DNA of 64,000 nucleotides from Lophium mytilinum (taxonomy: Eukaryota; Ascomycota; Dothideomycetes; Mytilinidiales; Mytilinidiaceae), in assembly GCA_010093605.1 (NCBI GenBank), contig MU004181.1:1302001-1366000 (forward strand), written 5' to 3'. Every line of letters starts with the position of its first letter. The first letter of the stretch is position 1. The translations under genes and the position numbers were made by a program. A model generated the notes under the pieces. That model was not told the origin of the DNA, made no database searches, and was given only the letters and a program-made list of their open reading frames with translations. Below are positions 21,919-32,928 of the stretch, in pieces.

Positions 21919-23179
21919 ATGTCTCAGATCTCAAAACCACGAGTTATCCTCGGTCTGATGACCATGGGTATGTGTCTCTCCACAATACAGCTTCGACCAG
22001 GTTCACAGACTCACTTCTCTAGGCCTCGATGAGTCTGCTGGTGCTCGTATCACCGGCCTCGACGAGTTCAAAAGGTCGTTGGACTACTTTCAGGCTCAGG
22101 GCTACAACGAAGTTGATACTGCCCGCACCTATGTTGGTGGTACACAGGAAGCGTTCACGAAAGAGGCTGGCTGGAAAGAGCGCGGCCTCAAGATTGCAAC
22201 CAAATGGTTCCCTATGAAGCCCGGCGACCATAAGGCGGAGACCGTCAAGGAGCAGTTGAACAAGAGCTTGACCGAGCTAGGCACTGATTCAGTGGACATC
22301 TTCTATCTCCATGCTGCAGATAGAGCGGTTCCCGTATGTCGTCTCCAAGCGTAACTAATCTTTTGGGTCTGACGCCTGGTAGTTTGAGGAAACTCTCGGT
22401 GCCGTGAATGACCTCTTCAAGGAAGGCAAATTCAAGCAGCTTGGACTCAGCAACTACACCGCCTACGAAGTGGCTGAGATCGTTATGACATGCAAAGCCC
22501 ATGGCTGGGTCAGACCGACCATTTATCAAGCCATCTACAACGCCATAAGTAAGCTTCCTATGCCAGCCATATCCTATTGTTCCCTTTCTTTTGGATCGAT
22601 ACTTCAGACTTCTAGCGTTTATATTTCCTCTATCTCCTTCCTCCTCTAACATTCCCAGCCCGCACCATCGAAATTGAACTCATCCCATGTCTCCGTCGCT
22701 ACTCTATCTCCCTCGTAATCTACAACCCCATCGCCGGCGGTCTCTTCTCCGGCAAGATCAAATCCGCATCCTCTGTACCCACCGACGGCCGCTTCAGCAA
22801 CACCACCAGCGTCATGGGCGGCATGTACCGCTGGCGCTACTTCAAAGACCAGACTTTCAATGCGCTCGCGCTGTTAGAACCAATAGTCGCAAAGCATAAC
22901 CTCAATATGCTGGAGGTCGCATTCCGGTGGCTGGTGCATCATTCCGCGTTGCGGATGGGGACGGTCGAGAAGGAGGGCGATGGGATCATCATGGGGATCA
23001 GTAAGTTCGAGCAGCTAGAGATGAATTTGGAGTTTTGTGAGAGGGGACCGTTGCCGGAGGATGTGGTGGAGGCGCTGGACCAGGCATGGCAGCTGACGAG
23101 TGCGACCGCGCCGCTATATTGGCACAAGGAGCTGACGTATGGGTATGATGTGCAAAAGGAGCTCTTCGGGGAGGGCTGA
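21919..23179 (+). CDS. Aldo-keto reductase, AKR7 (aflatoxin-aldehyde reductase-like)
   Basis: Four exons (21919-21967, 22023-22333, 22383-22548, 22659-23179; introns 55, 49, 110 nt) give 348 aa. The catalytic tetrad of aldo-keto reductases is present: D48 in V-D-T-A-R-T-Y, Y53, K77 in A-T-K-W and H113 in Y-L-H-A-A-D. The overall pattern (start I-L-G-L-M-T-M-G, later L-G-L-S-N-Y, Y-N-P-I-A-G-G-L and an NADPH-binding G-I-S-K-x-E-Q-L-E-x-N) matches AKR7-type enzymes, which reduce dialdehydes and other aldehydes with NADPH. Cytosolic detoxification or secondary metabolism is inferred; no biosynthetic cluster is visible nearby. Confidence 0.9.
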
Positions 23180-24497
23180 ATGTGTCTTGATTGGTGCTCA
23201 GGTCTTAGGTGCAGTTGACGGTATCAGCCGTGAAGGCGACGAACGGTCGGTGAAATGAAAACAACGGATTAGAGTATTCCGCTCCTGTGATATCGAGGTG
23301 ACCCATTGGGAGAAGCCACGTGCTCAGCCACAGTCTTTTACATTGTGGCTTGACCGGGCACACGAGTAAGTCTATACATTTAATCTAATTCTGCAATCCT
23401 CAGCTAATTTGTACAGCAGGTCCGTCGGCTCAGTTGCTTAAGCACACCAACAAGCCACCAAGGGTTTGTGAGTTCGAATCCAGCCCCAACTTATGGCTGT
23501 TTTCACGAAGAATCGTCCGAAAGGGCGCAGCGCGGAAAGACGCAAGTCCATCCGGAGTAAAATCCCCTTGGAATTGTTCTACACCCTTCTCGAGGAGCGT
23601 AGTCTTTTGCTCCTCGGATGTTTTTTTGCGCCTGTGCCTGTTTTGCAAGAGGAGAACTAAAGCAGTATGACACGTTAAGGGAAAGAGACCTCCGCGATGG
23701 CCTCGCACTTCGCTTTTTAGAAGCGCATTGCCTTCCTCTTCACATTTCCCTCACAAGCTCCACGCCTGCGACACTGACCAACAAAATGCTTTTCATTTCA
23801 TTCCTAGTTGATGATATGTCCAGAGCTGAATCGGTTTTTTCCTCTCCCTTGAAAAAGGCATTAGGATGGGAACCTCAACGACGAAACGGCATCAAGCAGC
23901 TAGACTGGATGCTCGCTCCGAGCAGAATTTTAGCCTTTAGAAAGATGCGTGTTTCGAATGAAGCTCCCATATTAGTGGTGCTCTATTCGCTCTCAAGAAG
24001 GTTGGTGCTTTGCCCCTTTGACTTCTTCTAGTCTACTATTGCCAGAGTTCTTAGGGATCAAGATTAAGGCGAATAGTAGTGAGCAGCTAAAGCGAGATTT
24101 GTAAGTAGCTAAGTTGCGAAAGTGGAAAAGAGTTCCCTTCACTGCGAATATTCGCCCCGGAATCGATAGGCTAGTACATCAAGTTGCAATCTCTTGGCCG
24201 CTGTGGCTCTGAAGTGTTGATATGTTGAGTACGTGGCCGTGCTTGCTGATGGCATTTATGGCACATAACGACGTTGTTTGACTACGTACTTAATGTGCTG
24301 TCAACATCTTCACTGCTGTATTTCAAGTAGCTATATCTTCTCCGCCCAAGAACCCCAATTTCTCTTTTACAAGCTACATAAAGTCTATTCTACAAACTAT
24401 CGTATATTCCCAACATCCATCTACAACAAACACCAACCACTCTCGAGGTTAAACTCTCAACAGTACCTTAGTCCGTCATCAACATCAAACATTCAAC
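23180..24497. other. Intergenic region containing a tRNA-like Pol III element
   Basis: About 1.3 kb between the reductase and the next gene. Apart from the tRNA-like element near its middle-left, a 137-codon frame at 23618-24031 has no recognisable domain and I do not call it a gene. Confidence 0.45.
23420..23627 (+). mobile_element. tRNA-derived, Pol III-type element (SINE-like or ncRNA)
   Basis: A D-arm-like A box (GGCTCAGTTGCTTAAGC, 23427-23443) is followed about 30 nt later by a consensus B box (GTTCGAATCC, 23472-23481). The sequence does not fold into a full tRNA: acceptor and T stems are mismatched. After a ~110-nt body there is a perfect 8-bp hairpin (23591-23598 with 23609-23616) and then a run of seven T at 23621-23627, a good Pol III terminator. 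Together these outline a transcript of about 200 nt. A tRNA-derived SINE or a lineage-specific Pol III ncRNA both fit. No target-site duplication was identified by eye. Confidence 0.4.
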
Positions 24498-25577
24498 ATG
24501 CCTCATACAAGGTCTGGTACGTCCTCCACCAGGACTCTCACCAGCTCTCCCCGATCGTCTCCCCCCATCTCCACCACCTCGGTATCATCCGCCATCAAAG
24601 CTAGCCAGGCCATAAAGCGCCTAGCGATCCTCCGCACCACCACCCCAACAATCCACTCCCTGCTTGCGGCTATCACTACCGCCCTCTCCGATTTCGACAC
24701 CGCCCTCTCCACCTTCGCCACCCAGGAAATCCTCCTCAGCACCCTTCGCTCAGAACATGAAGCCCCACCCGAAGGTGTGATCGACCCCGCCTCTCCTACT
24801 CTCGCCAGTCTCTTAGCCATGACACGCCTCGAACCGGAAGAACTCCCCGATCCGGAAGAGCAGGTCATGGAGACATTCGCGCGCGAGCATGCCGTCATTC
24901 TCGTTGCTGCTCTGTCCCGCGCCTCGGATAACGTGCAGTACCTCATCGACTGTCTCGGTACCTGCTATTCCGGGCGCACAGACGACACATGTGACGCGCT
25001 CTTCTTGCACGACTGCAGCGGCATCAGTGTTCTGGGCAAGGACGTAAACCGCATCAGACTCAGGAATGTCTTGCGCAGCTTGTCCGCTTCGGCAAGGGAG
25101 CTCCTCACACGGATCGTGACGGCGGTGGATGAAGATAAGGAGGTGGAAAATGAAGTGAAGGAAACGTGGGTAGCAGCTTTTAAGACCGAGTCAGAGCGGG
25201 CTGCGAGGGTTGTGCAGAGGCTGAAGGAGGCGGTGGTAGTGTTCGAGACGATTGAGGTGGATTGGGAGGGCGACGAAAGTATGGATGTGGAGAGCCAGAG
25301 CGGTACTGGGATTGGAGGATCTGATGCTGGCAGTGCCTGTGGGTTGCGTGCTGGAACGCCCCCGACTGGCAATGATGCTATGACACCCAGCTGGCATGGC
25401 TCTGGTCTCCACAGTCCTGCGAGATCTGCAGCTAGTGGGAAGTGCTACCTGTGCGGGAGGAGTCCTGTGGTGTCTCCGGCAGGCAGTGTGCGTAGCTCGC
25501 ACATACCAAGCAGCCCTGCGAGATCACTGACGGGTAGTGCTTGTGCTTGTGGAGAAGATCATGTAGGGGTGAACTAA
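24498..25577 (+). CDS. Uncharacterised protein with Cys-rich C-terminus
   Basis: Single-exon, 359 aa, starting at an ATG with a CAACATG context. The N-terminal 35 residues are Ser/Thr-rich. The middle (about 35-250) is predicted helical and rich in Leu/Ala/Glu, without coiled-coil regularity. The C-terminal 100 residues are low-complexity, with two S-P-A-R-S motifs and two cysteine pairs (K-C-Y-L-C-G-R and A-C-A-C-G-E-D) that could bind zinc. No signal peptide or membrane helix. No family recognised; probably a fungus-specific nuclear or cytosolic protein. Confidence 0.65.
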   Translation: MPHTRSGTSSTRTLTSSPRSSPPISTTSVSSAIKASQAIKRLAILRTTTPTIHSLLAAITTALSDFDTALSTFATQEILLSTLRSEHEAPPEGVIDPASPTLASLLAMTRLEPEELPDPEEQVMETFAREHAVILVAALSRASDNVQYLIDCLGTCYSGRTDDTCDALFLHDCSGISVLGKDVNRIRLRNVLRSLSASARELLTRIVTAVDEDKEVENEVKETWVAAFKTESERAARVVQRLKEAVVVFETIEVDWEGDESMDVESQSGTGIGGSDAGSACGLRAGTPPTGNDAMTPSWHGSGLHSPARSAASGKCYLCGRSPVVSPAGSVRSSHIPSSPARSLTGSACACGEDHVGVN

Positions 25578-25983
25578 GTTTTCCGAGACTTCGGAAGGCA
25601 GTAGAGGTATTGACTGCGTTGTGCGTAGGGCTTTGCGAGTGACAGTCGGCTGGCCGGCAAGTATCTAGCGGCTGCTCTAGTCCGGTATGTATTGACAATT
25701 TAGGAGAAATAGACTATCTTTTGCTCCACCGCTAGTTCAGTTATTATAGACTATTTGTTGCTTAACTGGAGTATTTTAACGTAGCTCCATGAAATATGCC
25801 TCCCCATTTTGTCCCATAGTGCCCATGTGCTTCCATGATAGTAGAAAAGGATACAATGCATATGCAGATACGGATATAAAGTCTTGCGTTTGCAGGAGAG
25901 ATATCAACCATAGGAATTAGAAGCCTAAACAGATTCGCAACCGAAGCACTGAGGTCGACCGTGAGAAACGCGAAGGGACGGAC
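25578..25983. other. Convergent 3' intergenic region
   Basis: About 400 bp between convergent stops; no supported feature. Confidence 0.5.
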
Positions 25984-27764
25984 CTACCATTCGACCTCCC
26001 TGCCTAAGATATCCCAACCAACGAGCCTCCAGACCTCCTGCTTAAACCATTCGGCGACGTCCTTCTCTTCTACTTTTGGATGTGACGGCAAAGCTGCCAA
26101 GCGAGGAGGCATCCTAAGGCAGTCGAGGAAGTCGTCTTTGTCGTCTCCTCCGAACATGCAATTGATGAGTGTCTGCTGAAGGCGCTCTTTTGCGTGCCGA
26201 TTCAAGGCAACTTTCGCACCAATCGTTGGACGTCTAGGACCCAGATTAGGTTTGCTAGATTGTGATCCGCCTTTCGCAGGCTTCGACACCGCTTCGGAGT
26301 GATCGTGCATATGGTGTGGAGCGTGAGAGATCGCTTTCTCTAGCATGGCAATGAGGTTCGGGATCTCTAGCCGAAGAGCACTTTGCTCCAACTCCTTACC
26401 AGGTCCAGCAGATGCAGAACCAAGATTCTCTGGCGGGCTGATATCTCCTTCGATAGTTGCACTTCGCTCGCGGTCGAATGTGCAGACGTAAAGGCGCTTT
26501 CCAATGCGTTCAAGCAGAACAAACATGAAGCCTTCAAACAACTGCTTGTGCAGTATGTCGCCGACATCAAGGTAAGAGATGACAGCGTTGAGAAACTGAG
26601 CAATAGCTCGAGAGGTGGTATCCTGTACATATTTGATAGCCTTTGCACGGCTCTTTCCGGTAGCCGCGGAAGAGCTGGCTGCTCCCGCCACCTGCGTGTT
26701 GAGCTTTGCTGTTGCCAGAGCGGATTCTGTGATGCCGTCAAGGATAGTCCGAAACATCTTGACACATTCGTAGACTACTATGCCTGCAAGTTGGGTTTGG
26801 CGATGTTCTGAAAGTCTGGCTAGGCCAACCAGCAACGAAGTGAAGACTCGGGCTGAAGCTCTGATAGTCGACCCTAGATCAAGTTGCTCTTTCGCGAGAA
26901 GAACGGACTCTACTGTCTGGTTTTGTTTACCCGCGGGCATAGAGGAGGTCATGGCTGAATCTTGTCGCTTGCACAACGAAAATATCACGGACCCCAAGGA
27001 ACGAGCAGTTTGAACCAGATTGAAACATAGTGCTTGGGAGTCCGCGCTTGACTGCCAAGACTGCTTGTACAACTTGTGGACGCTGTACAAGCTGTTGGCT
27101 AGAGTGGTGCCGACTATTTCAAATCAGATTGGTAACATAACGTTTGCATGCGAAGTGCGACTTGCCTTCTCCCACGTGGCTGAGAACATCATAGTCTTCG
27201 GAGAAAGGGTCGTTGGTAGCTTCACCTAGCACAGTGCTATCGTCTGATACTTTAGGGCGTTTAACAGGCTTGGAGGTCGAGGAAGGTTTCGCTGCATCCC
27301 GTTTACGCTTCGAGGAAGTGGTCGCCGGCCCTGAAGACCTGGCATCTGCTAGGAGGCGCTCCAGATCGTCCTTTCCCCGCTCAAGGTGAGAGACCTTAGC
27401 TTGGAGCTCGAGTCTAACTCTCTCTGCCCGTTCGAATTGGTCCCGCCAGTAACCAGCGCCATCGAGATGCTGATGCTGGACTGCATTTAGCACTGGCTGC
27501 TTCCCACGCCTCAGATGCTGGCGCAGGCCGAGTATAAAATCTAAGACCAATTTAGCGGTACTTCTTAGCTTAGGCGTGCGGTCTAGGAGATGAAATACCC
27601 CTAATCGAGACATCATCTGGCTTCGACTTGAGAACGGCAACGGCGAGTGCGATTTGCAATGACGAAGGTACGGCCTGAGGGGGAATCGAGGGTGGATCTA
27701 AAGGTGCTGTTGAGGGCGCCTTTGACACTGTTTTTAGAGCACAAGGAACCGTTGCTGGAGCCAT
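25984..27764 (-). CDS. Candidate Mei4/Rec24-like meiotic DSB-formation protein
   Basis: Model of three exons: 27764-27599, 27540-27162, 27091-25984 (introns 58 and 70 nt), 550 aa. The ATG at 27764 is chosen because upstream in-frame codons lead only to GTG. Splicing intron 1 joins S-K-P-D-D-V-S-I-R to D-F-I-L-G-L. This creates an N-terminal motif (L-Q-I-A-L-A-V-A-V-L-x-S-K-P..R-D/E) that closely resembles the N-terminus of animal MEI4 (A-L-A-I-I-R-S-K-P). A basic KR-rich linker with a K-R-K-R-D nuclear-localisation-like signal follows, then a long helical domain. The C-terminus (V-W-R-L-V-G-W-D-I-L) recalls MEI4's L-W-R-V-G-x-L-L. Mei4/Rec24 works with Rec114 on chromosome axes to activate Spo11 breaks. 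The intron-2 acceptor is uncertain (27092 or a few bases later). Homology is my inference. Confidence 0.55.
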
Positions 27765-27981
27765 TGAAATTGTAGTGAAATGGATGGAAGATTGATTGAT
27801 TTTGCAGATGTCCTCCTTTTTAGGTTTCAGCACGGGCCTCGGCACACGGAAACGACCACTCTTCTCTAAAGTCCTTCATAACAGGACACCGCGTGGAGCT
27901 CGATTTTAGTAGCACTACACGCTGATCTGATGAAGCTAACTCCTTCTGAGTCTTGCGTCTGGTCCACCTTCCTTCAACCCC

Positions 27982-28299
27982 CTAATCCCAGCACTTAGCT
28001 GAGTACAACCACCCAATGTTCGAGTTATGACACCCCGACGTCTCGCCCTGGTGGTTTCCCCCGCAGTTCCAATCGGTGTAAAGTTCGCACCACATTTCAG
28101 GCTTGTCAATAGAGAAAGATGCTACCCCCTCTTTAAGGTTGAAGCAATTCCCGTTGCTCCAGCTATCGCCCTCGGTCCATCCGTTTGTGTTTTGACCGCA
28201 AGTTTCTCCACAATAACAGGACCGTGTCTGGAGTTCGTATGCGGAACTCATGGGGAGAACGACGGAGAAGAAGAGCGCGGTGATAGCGGAAAGACGCAT
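27982..28299 (-). CDS. Small secreted cysteine-rich protein
   Basis: Single-exon, 105 aa. A clear signal peptide (M-R-L-S-A-I-T-A-L-F-F-S-V-V-L..S-S-A) precedes a mature chain of about 85 residues with eight cysteines: C-Y-C-G-E-T-C, then five singly spaced, the last three residues being C-W-D. Rich in Gly, Asn and Trp. Even cysteine number and size suggest a disulfide-stabilised extracellular protein. No family recognised; effector, antimicrobial or wall protein are all possible. Confidence 0.72.
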   Translation of the reverse strand: MRLSAITALFFSVVLPMSSAYELQTRSCYCGETCGQNTNGWTEGDSWSNGNCFNLKEGVASFSIDKPEMWCELYTDWNCGGNHQGETSGCHNSNIGWLYSAKCWD

Positions 28300-29243
28300 C
28301 GTGGTGTTCTAGATGAGCTGTAAGCGAAGAAGAAAACAGGTGCACATATTTTAGCGGCGAATGTAGAGTGCCTCATTATCGGTCTGAGTAAGCTCCTTTA
28401 CCACTGTCAAGGTCGTTCCCAGCCGCTGTCGAATACATGAATGCCAGGAAAGGTTATTGATTCGGAAACTCGCTGGACCACTTCTGGCGGCTTCTTCGCC
28501 GAAGTGCGATAAGCCCTACGAAGATCTAAAAATACGTTGAAGTACCAGGACCATTCTGAGAAGAGCGTACGAGGGCTTGTAACGGAGCACTGCATGCTCT
28601 GAGATTTGAAATTTGACGTACCTTCGGATATGATCGGCGGGAAGATACAGTTGTATTGTGCCTTTTTCTTTCGCTTTTAGAGAACAGTACACGGGAGAGA
28701 TAATTATTTCTACCTCTTAAGCTACATTTCGGCGAAGATATTGAACTCGGAGTACAGAACATTGTGGACATGCCAAATGGAGCCATTGCTGAGCAATGGT
28801 TAGTACCTTGTAAGCATAGCCCTGGCTGCCTGGTTCATAGTCATTGTGCTTATTGGGTCCGTGTGCGATCATCAGGTTACTCAGGTACGCGGGATGCCAA
28901 TCAGCCTTGCCGCTACTGAGGTTAGCCTATGATGTAGCTTGCACGAACCCGGTAATGATTCCACATCGTGATTTTGGCATGGATGGAATGACATAATATG
29001 CATGCACGAAGTACTCGGAGTACCATCAAGCAGTAAATGCGGGGTCTGGTACGCTTTAGCATTGCCCTTCCGAATATAGTTAGAAAAGCTGGACGAATAT
29101 GCGTGTGAGACGGAGGCAGAACGAAGCGGCAGTTCGACGTCCTATGTGTGCGTCTAACTATGGCTCGACATAAATTGCCCAAATTCCCACCTTGGTGGGT
29201 CAAGTGAATTGTCTGGAACTCTTTGTAAATTTTACCATAAACT
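28300..29243. other. Divergent intergenic region
   Basis: About 940 bp between the secreted-protein gene (minus) and the GMC oxidoreductase gene (plus). Short unsupported frames only. Confidence 0.5.
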
Positions 29244-31331
29244 ATGGCTTCGACTTTCGATTTCATCATTATTGGCGGTTTGTTCATTCCCGCTTTACTG
29301 GACTGGATTATATACAGGCCCAGTTAGTACATTTCAGCGTGGGCCAATACTGACTGCGTCTGCAGCTGGAACATCGGGATGTCTTCTTGCTAATCGTCTC
29401 GCCCAAGCCCGGACCCGCCCATCAGTGCTGCTGATTGAGGCCGGCGGTCGGCCGGAGGGCGATACCTTGCGTGCTCCATTCCATCGTTGGACACCTGCGT
29501 TCACGCGTCCAGATTTGGACCATGGCTACTCAACAGTGCCGCAAAAAGAACTGAATGACCGCTGCATCTCGTATGCTAGAGGCAAAGGGCTGGGCGGAAG
29601 CAGTATCTTGAACTTTGCGGTCTATCTTTATGGGTCTAAAGAGGACTATAACAGGTGGGCGGAGCTGGTGGGCGATGATAGTTGGAGATGGGAAGAGACG
29701 AAGGAGCGTTTCAAACGGGTGCGTCGAGTTCATCACCTGTTATGGAACTTTCTGACCACTCGCTCTACAGATTGAAAATTACGATACGTCGGCTGCGCAT
29801 AAGTACTCGAAGTACGCAGACCCGAAGGCTGAAGACCACGGCCATGAGGGGTATGTTCTTGTCAGTTCTCAAAGAAGGACTGATCGTGCTGAAAGTGTAT
29901 AGGACTGTAGACATATCCATTCCGGTCGCTCTTGAGAAAGGATGCGAGGCGTATTTAGACGCCTCGTTGAATCTTGGGGTCGGTGTTTCTGCCTGATAGA
30001 TGTCTTCACGGCTAACAGTAATAGCACCCACTGAACCTGGATCTAAATTCTGGAGACCCAATCGGCGTAGGCGTATTTCCAGGCTCGTACTCTAAGGCAG
30101 GCAGGACCACTAGTGCAACTGCACATCTGGCAAACCCGCCAAGCAATCTTACCATCTGGACCGAGACTAAAGTGGCACGACTATTGAAGAACGGGAAGAA
30201 GATCGTTGGCGTTGAAGTTGATGACGGACGAAAAGGCAAGACCCAGAACGCGAAGCGACTTCTGTAGGAGAAAGCACTAATGATTTCGCCAGCCACTTCT
30301 CTCAAGGACGTCATTGTGAGCGCCGGAGCCTTCGATACGCCAAAATTGCTCCTGTTGAATGGCATTGGTCCTGCTGCGGAGCTTAAAGCTCACGGCATTG
30401 AGGTTGTTAAGGACCTCCCTGGCATTGGAAAAAACCTGAGTGACCACATCATGGCCTTTGTATGCGCCGAGGTCGACGCGGATCTGACAGAGAGGTACGC
30501 CTTTGAAAGTAATTCAGACGGCGTCCGTGATGCACAACAGCTGTGGAACGAAAGCCAAACAGGTCCCATGGCCCATCACAATGGCACGCTGTCCGGAGGG
30601 TTTTTCAAGGATCCTCATCTGGAAGAATATCCGGAGTTCTACGCCCTGCCAGAAGACGTTAAGCAGTATATGTCGAAGCCGACTGTTCCGGCTTGGGAGG
30701 TTATTGCCGGTGCACTGCTTTTCCCACCGGGGTCACAGTTGTCTCCGAATTCTGACTACCTGTCAACTGTGACGTTCTTGATGAACCCCCAGTCTAAAGG
30801 AGAGATTACCTTACGTTCTGCGAACCCCCAAGATACCCCAATAATCGACTTCAAGTACATGGAGCATCCGTACGATAGAAAGGTGATGACAGAGGCGGTT
30901 CGGAGTACGGTGGATCTCTTCCAGAAGTCCGATTTGAAGAAGTATTTCAAACGTTTCCTCTTCGCGCCGGAGAATGGATCTGATGAGAGCGTCCAGGTAA
31001 GCAAGACACGTTTGAAACATAGTCCCTTCTTTAACGCCTGCCAGAAATTCCTGAAGGACGCTGTTGGGACTGTATGGCATGCGCACGGGACGGCAAAGAT
31101 GGGGAGACCTGACGATTCGACGGCTTGCGTCGACACTGCCTTTCGAATATTCGGAGTAGACGGCCTTCGCGTCGTTGATCTAAGCGTCGCTCCAGTCACA
31201 ACTAAGTAAGCTAAAGCATGTGTTTGTACATAGAACTTGGACTGACATAAAGAAGCAACCACACTCAACCTACGGCGTATCTGATCGGTCAAAAAGCGGC
31301 GGAGGTGATCATCGAAGAATATGGTCTTTGA
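29244..31331 (+). CDS. GMC-family FAD oxidoreductase (choline dehydrogenase-like)
   Basis: Eight exons: 29244-29277, 29366-29718, 29771-29850, 29903-29978, 30025-30235, 30293-30996, 31045-31205, 31256-31331; 564 aa. The first junction builds the FAD Rossmann motif I-I-G-A-G-T-S-G. GMC signature 1 is G-K-G-L-G-G-S-S and signature 2 lies at G-A-F-D-T-P-K-L-L-L-L-N-G-I-G. Catalytic histidine is in V-W-H-A-H-G-T-A (about 498) and the second active-site position is in N-N-H-T-Q (about 540). Intron 5 (30236-30292) needs a GC donor. The last intron ends AAAGAAG, a tandem acceptor; the downstream AG gives the conserved N-N-H-T-Q. No signal peptide, so probably intracellular. Exact alcohol substrate unknown. 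Confidence 0.88.
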
Positions 31332-31572
31332 TGAAGCGCAACAGGTGACGTCTAGCAACATCGCTGGCTGTCTCGAGGTCTTCCATATCTTGCCGATCCA
31401 TGGGCCTTTCCTATGAAGATCGTGATCGAAGCAGATAGATCTAGTGTAGATAGATGCAAGTAGCATATCATGAAAAGAGAGATCCAATACTCACACAGCC
31501 GGTGCACTAATATAGCGGGCATATATAATACACATCCTACAGATCTTACTAACTTTTACAAGCCTGCTTTCT

Positions 31573-32928
31573 CTACCGGTATCTAGCACCATCCTTCTTC
31601 TTATATGGGAGAGGCTCAACGCGTTTCCTCTTGAACTCCATATTCACCTGGTCTCCCAAGCCTGCTCTCTGCATGACACCGGCCATATTCTCGTCCCACT
31701 TCGTCCTGAAAACGGTGACGCCCACTGGCGTCAATTTCTGCTTGTCCATAAAGCTCCGAAGAATGAATCCGTCTCTCTTTGTGCTATCTCCAACCTTAGC
31801 AGTGTCGATAACCTTGCCATCTGCTTGTCGTAGGAGGAAGACAGCTAGTCGATGGTAAGGGGCGCCCCTGTGAGCTGTTGGTGGGAGCCAAGGGAGAGCG
31901 ATGTGCTTCGCACTAGCATCTTTGACTCTCAAATCGAGTTGGTTTAGAGCAATGGAAGTCGAGGTTGGCGAGATCGGGATGTTTGAAGCAATGAAATGAC
32001 ACCGGTAATCGAAACCATCCCTCTGCACAATAGGAACATCCGGGTCCACCACCACTACCGTAACGAGCCTCTCTCCCTTGTCAAAGACTTGAACCTTTAG
32101 CCTAGGTACATTCTCACTAATCAACGAGTCCACAAAATCGCCATGTGGTATTTTGTGGCGACCGAAAGCAAGGTCGACTTCTGCAACAGGGTCCAGATTT
32201 GGGAGGATATCGGGGACGAGGTTCAGTTGGGAAATGCGCTGTTCTAGGATCTTTCGTCGATATTGGCGCCACTGCTTGTCCGCAAGATATCGGTAGATAG
32301 GCTTGTTCATATCCCCTGAGATGAGTTAGAAAACAGGGTATTGCCAAATATGAGCATCAAGGGTCCCACCTTCGCCATCTTCATGCTTCTTCTTGACCAC
32401 GGGGTCGTTGATATCTGCCAGAATTTTTAGTTCTTCCAGGCGATTGTGCATGCTTCGGAGCCGGTTTTCTTTGGCTTGCTTTCCACCACTGATAGCTTCA
32501 TCTTGGGCCTTCAAATTCGCGATCCTTAGCCTTGCAACTTCGATCTGCTTGATCTTCTCTTGCCGATCATCTTGGAGCACTTTTCGCGCGTCCTGGAAAC
32601 ATTGATAGGGGAGTTGTTCGAAGGGTATGTTCAGAGAATCTTTCAGAGCGGCCCGACGTCTTCGAGAACCAATTGGCATAACGCCCCGGAAGCGAATCAA
32701 ACGCCTCTCATCGCGTTTGCCAACGACAGTCGCTGGGTCGAGTTCAGGGAATTTGTCTACTCTTTCGACCTTCTCGACTTTGTTCACTTGTACATCTTCG
32801 GAGGTCCGCGCCGTCGAGGAGAGGAGTCGAGCGGAGCTGGCAACGAAGGGGCCGTTGCCATTGCCGGGTTGTCGAATGCATCGTAAACACGAATTCAAAG
32901 GATGCACAGCATGTTTTACAGGCGCCAT
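31573..32928 (-). CDS. Mitochondrial large ribosomal subunit protein mL38 (PEBP fold)
   Basis: Exons 32928-32370 and 32315-31573 (54-nt intron) give 433 aa. The N-terminus is basic with few acidic residues, like a mitochondrial presequence. The central part is helical and charged. The C-terminal half carries phosphatidylethanolamine-binding-protein motifs: V-D-P-D-V-P followed by R-D-G-F, and later P-P-T-A-H-R-G-A-P-Y-H-R. This is the layout of fungal MRPL35/animal MRPL38. The ATG at 32928 is preferred over an in-frame ATG at 33027 because the divergent uL4 gene starts only 164 bp away. Component of the mitoribosome near the central protuberance by family knowledge. Confidence 0.88.

Noticed and set aside
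23420-23490. Functional tRNA gene
   Set aside because: A and B boxes are present but acceptor and T stems do not pair and no clear anticodon arm forms.
23618-24031. 137-codon frame with a short stretch loosely like the hAT transposase dimerisation region
   Set aside because: Similarity is limited to a few residues, with no other transposase motif or terminal repeats seen.
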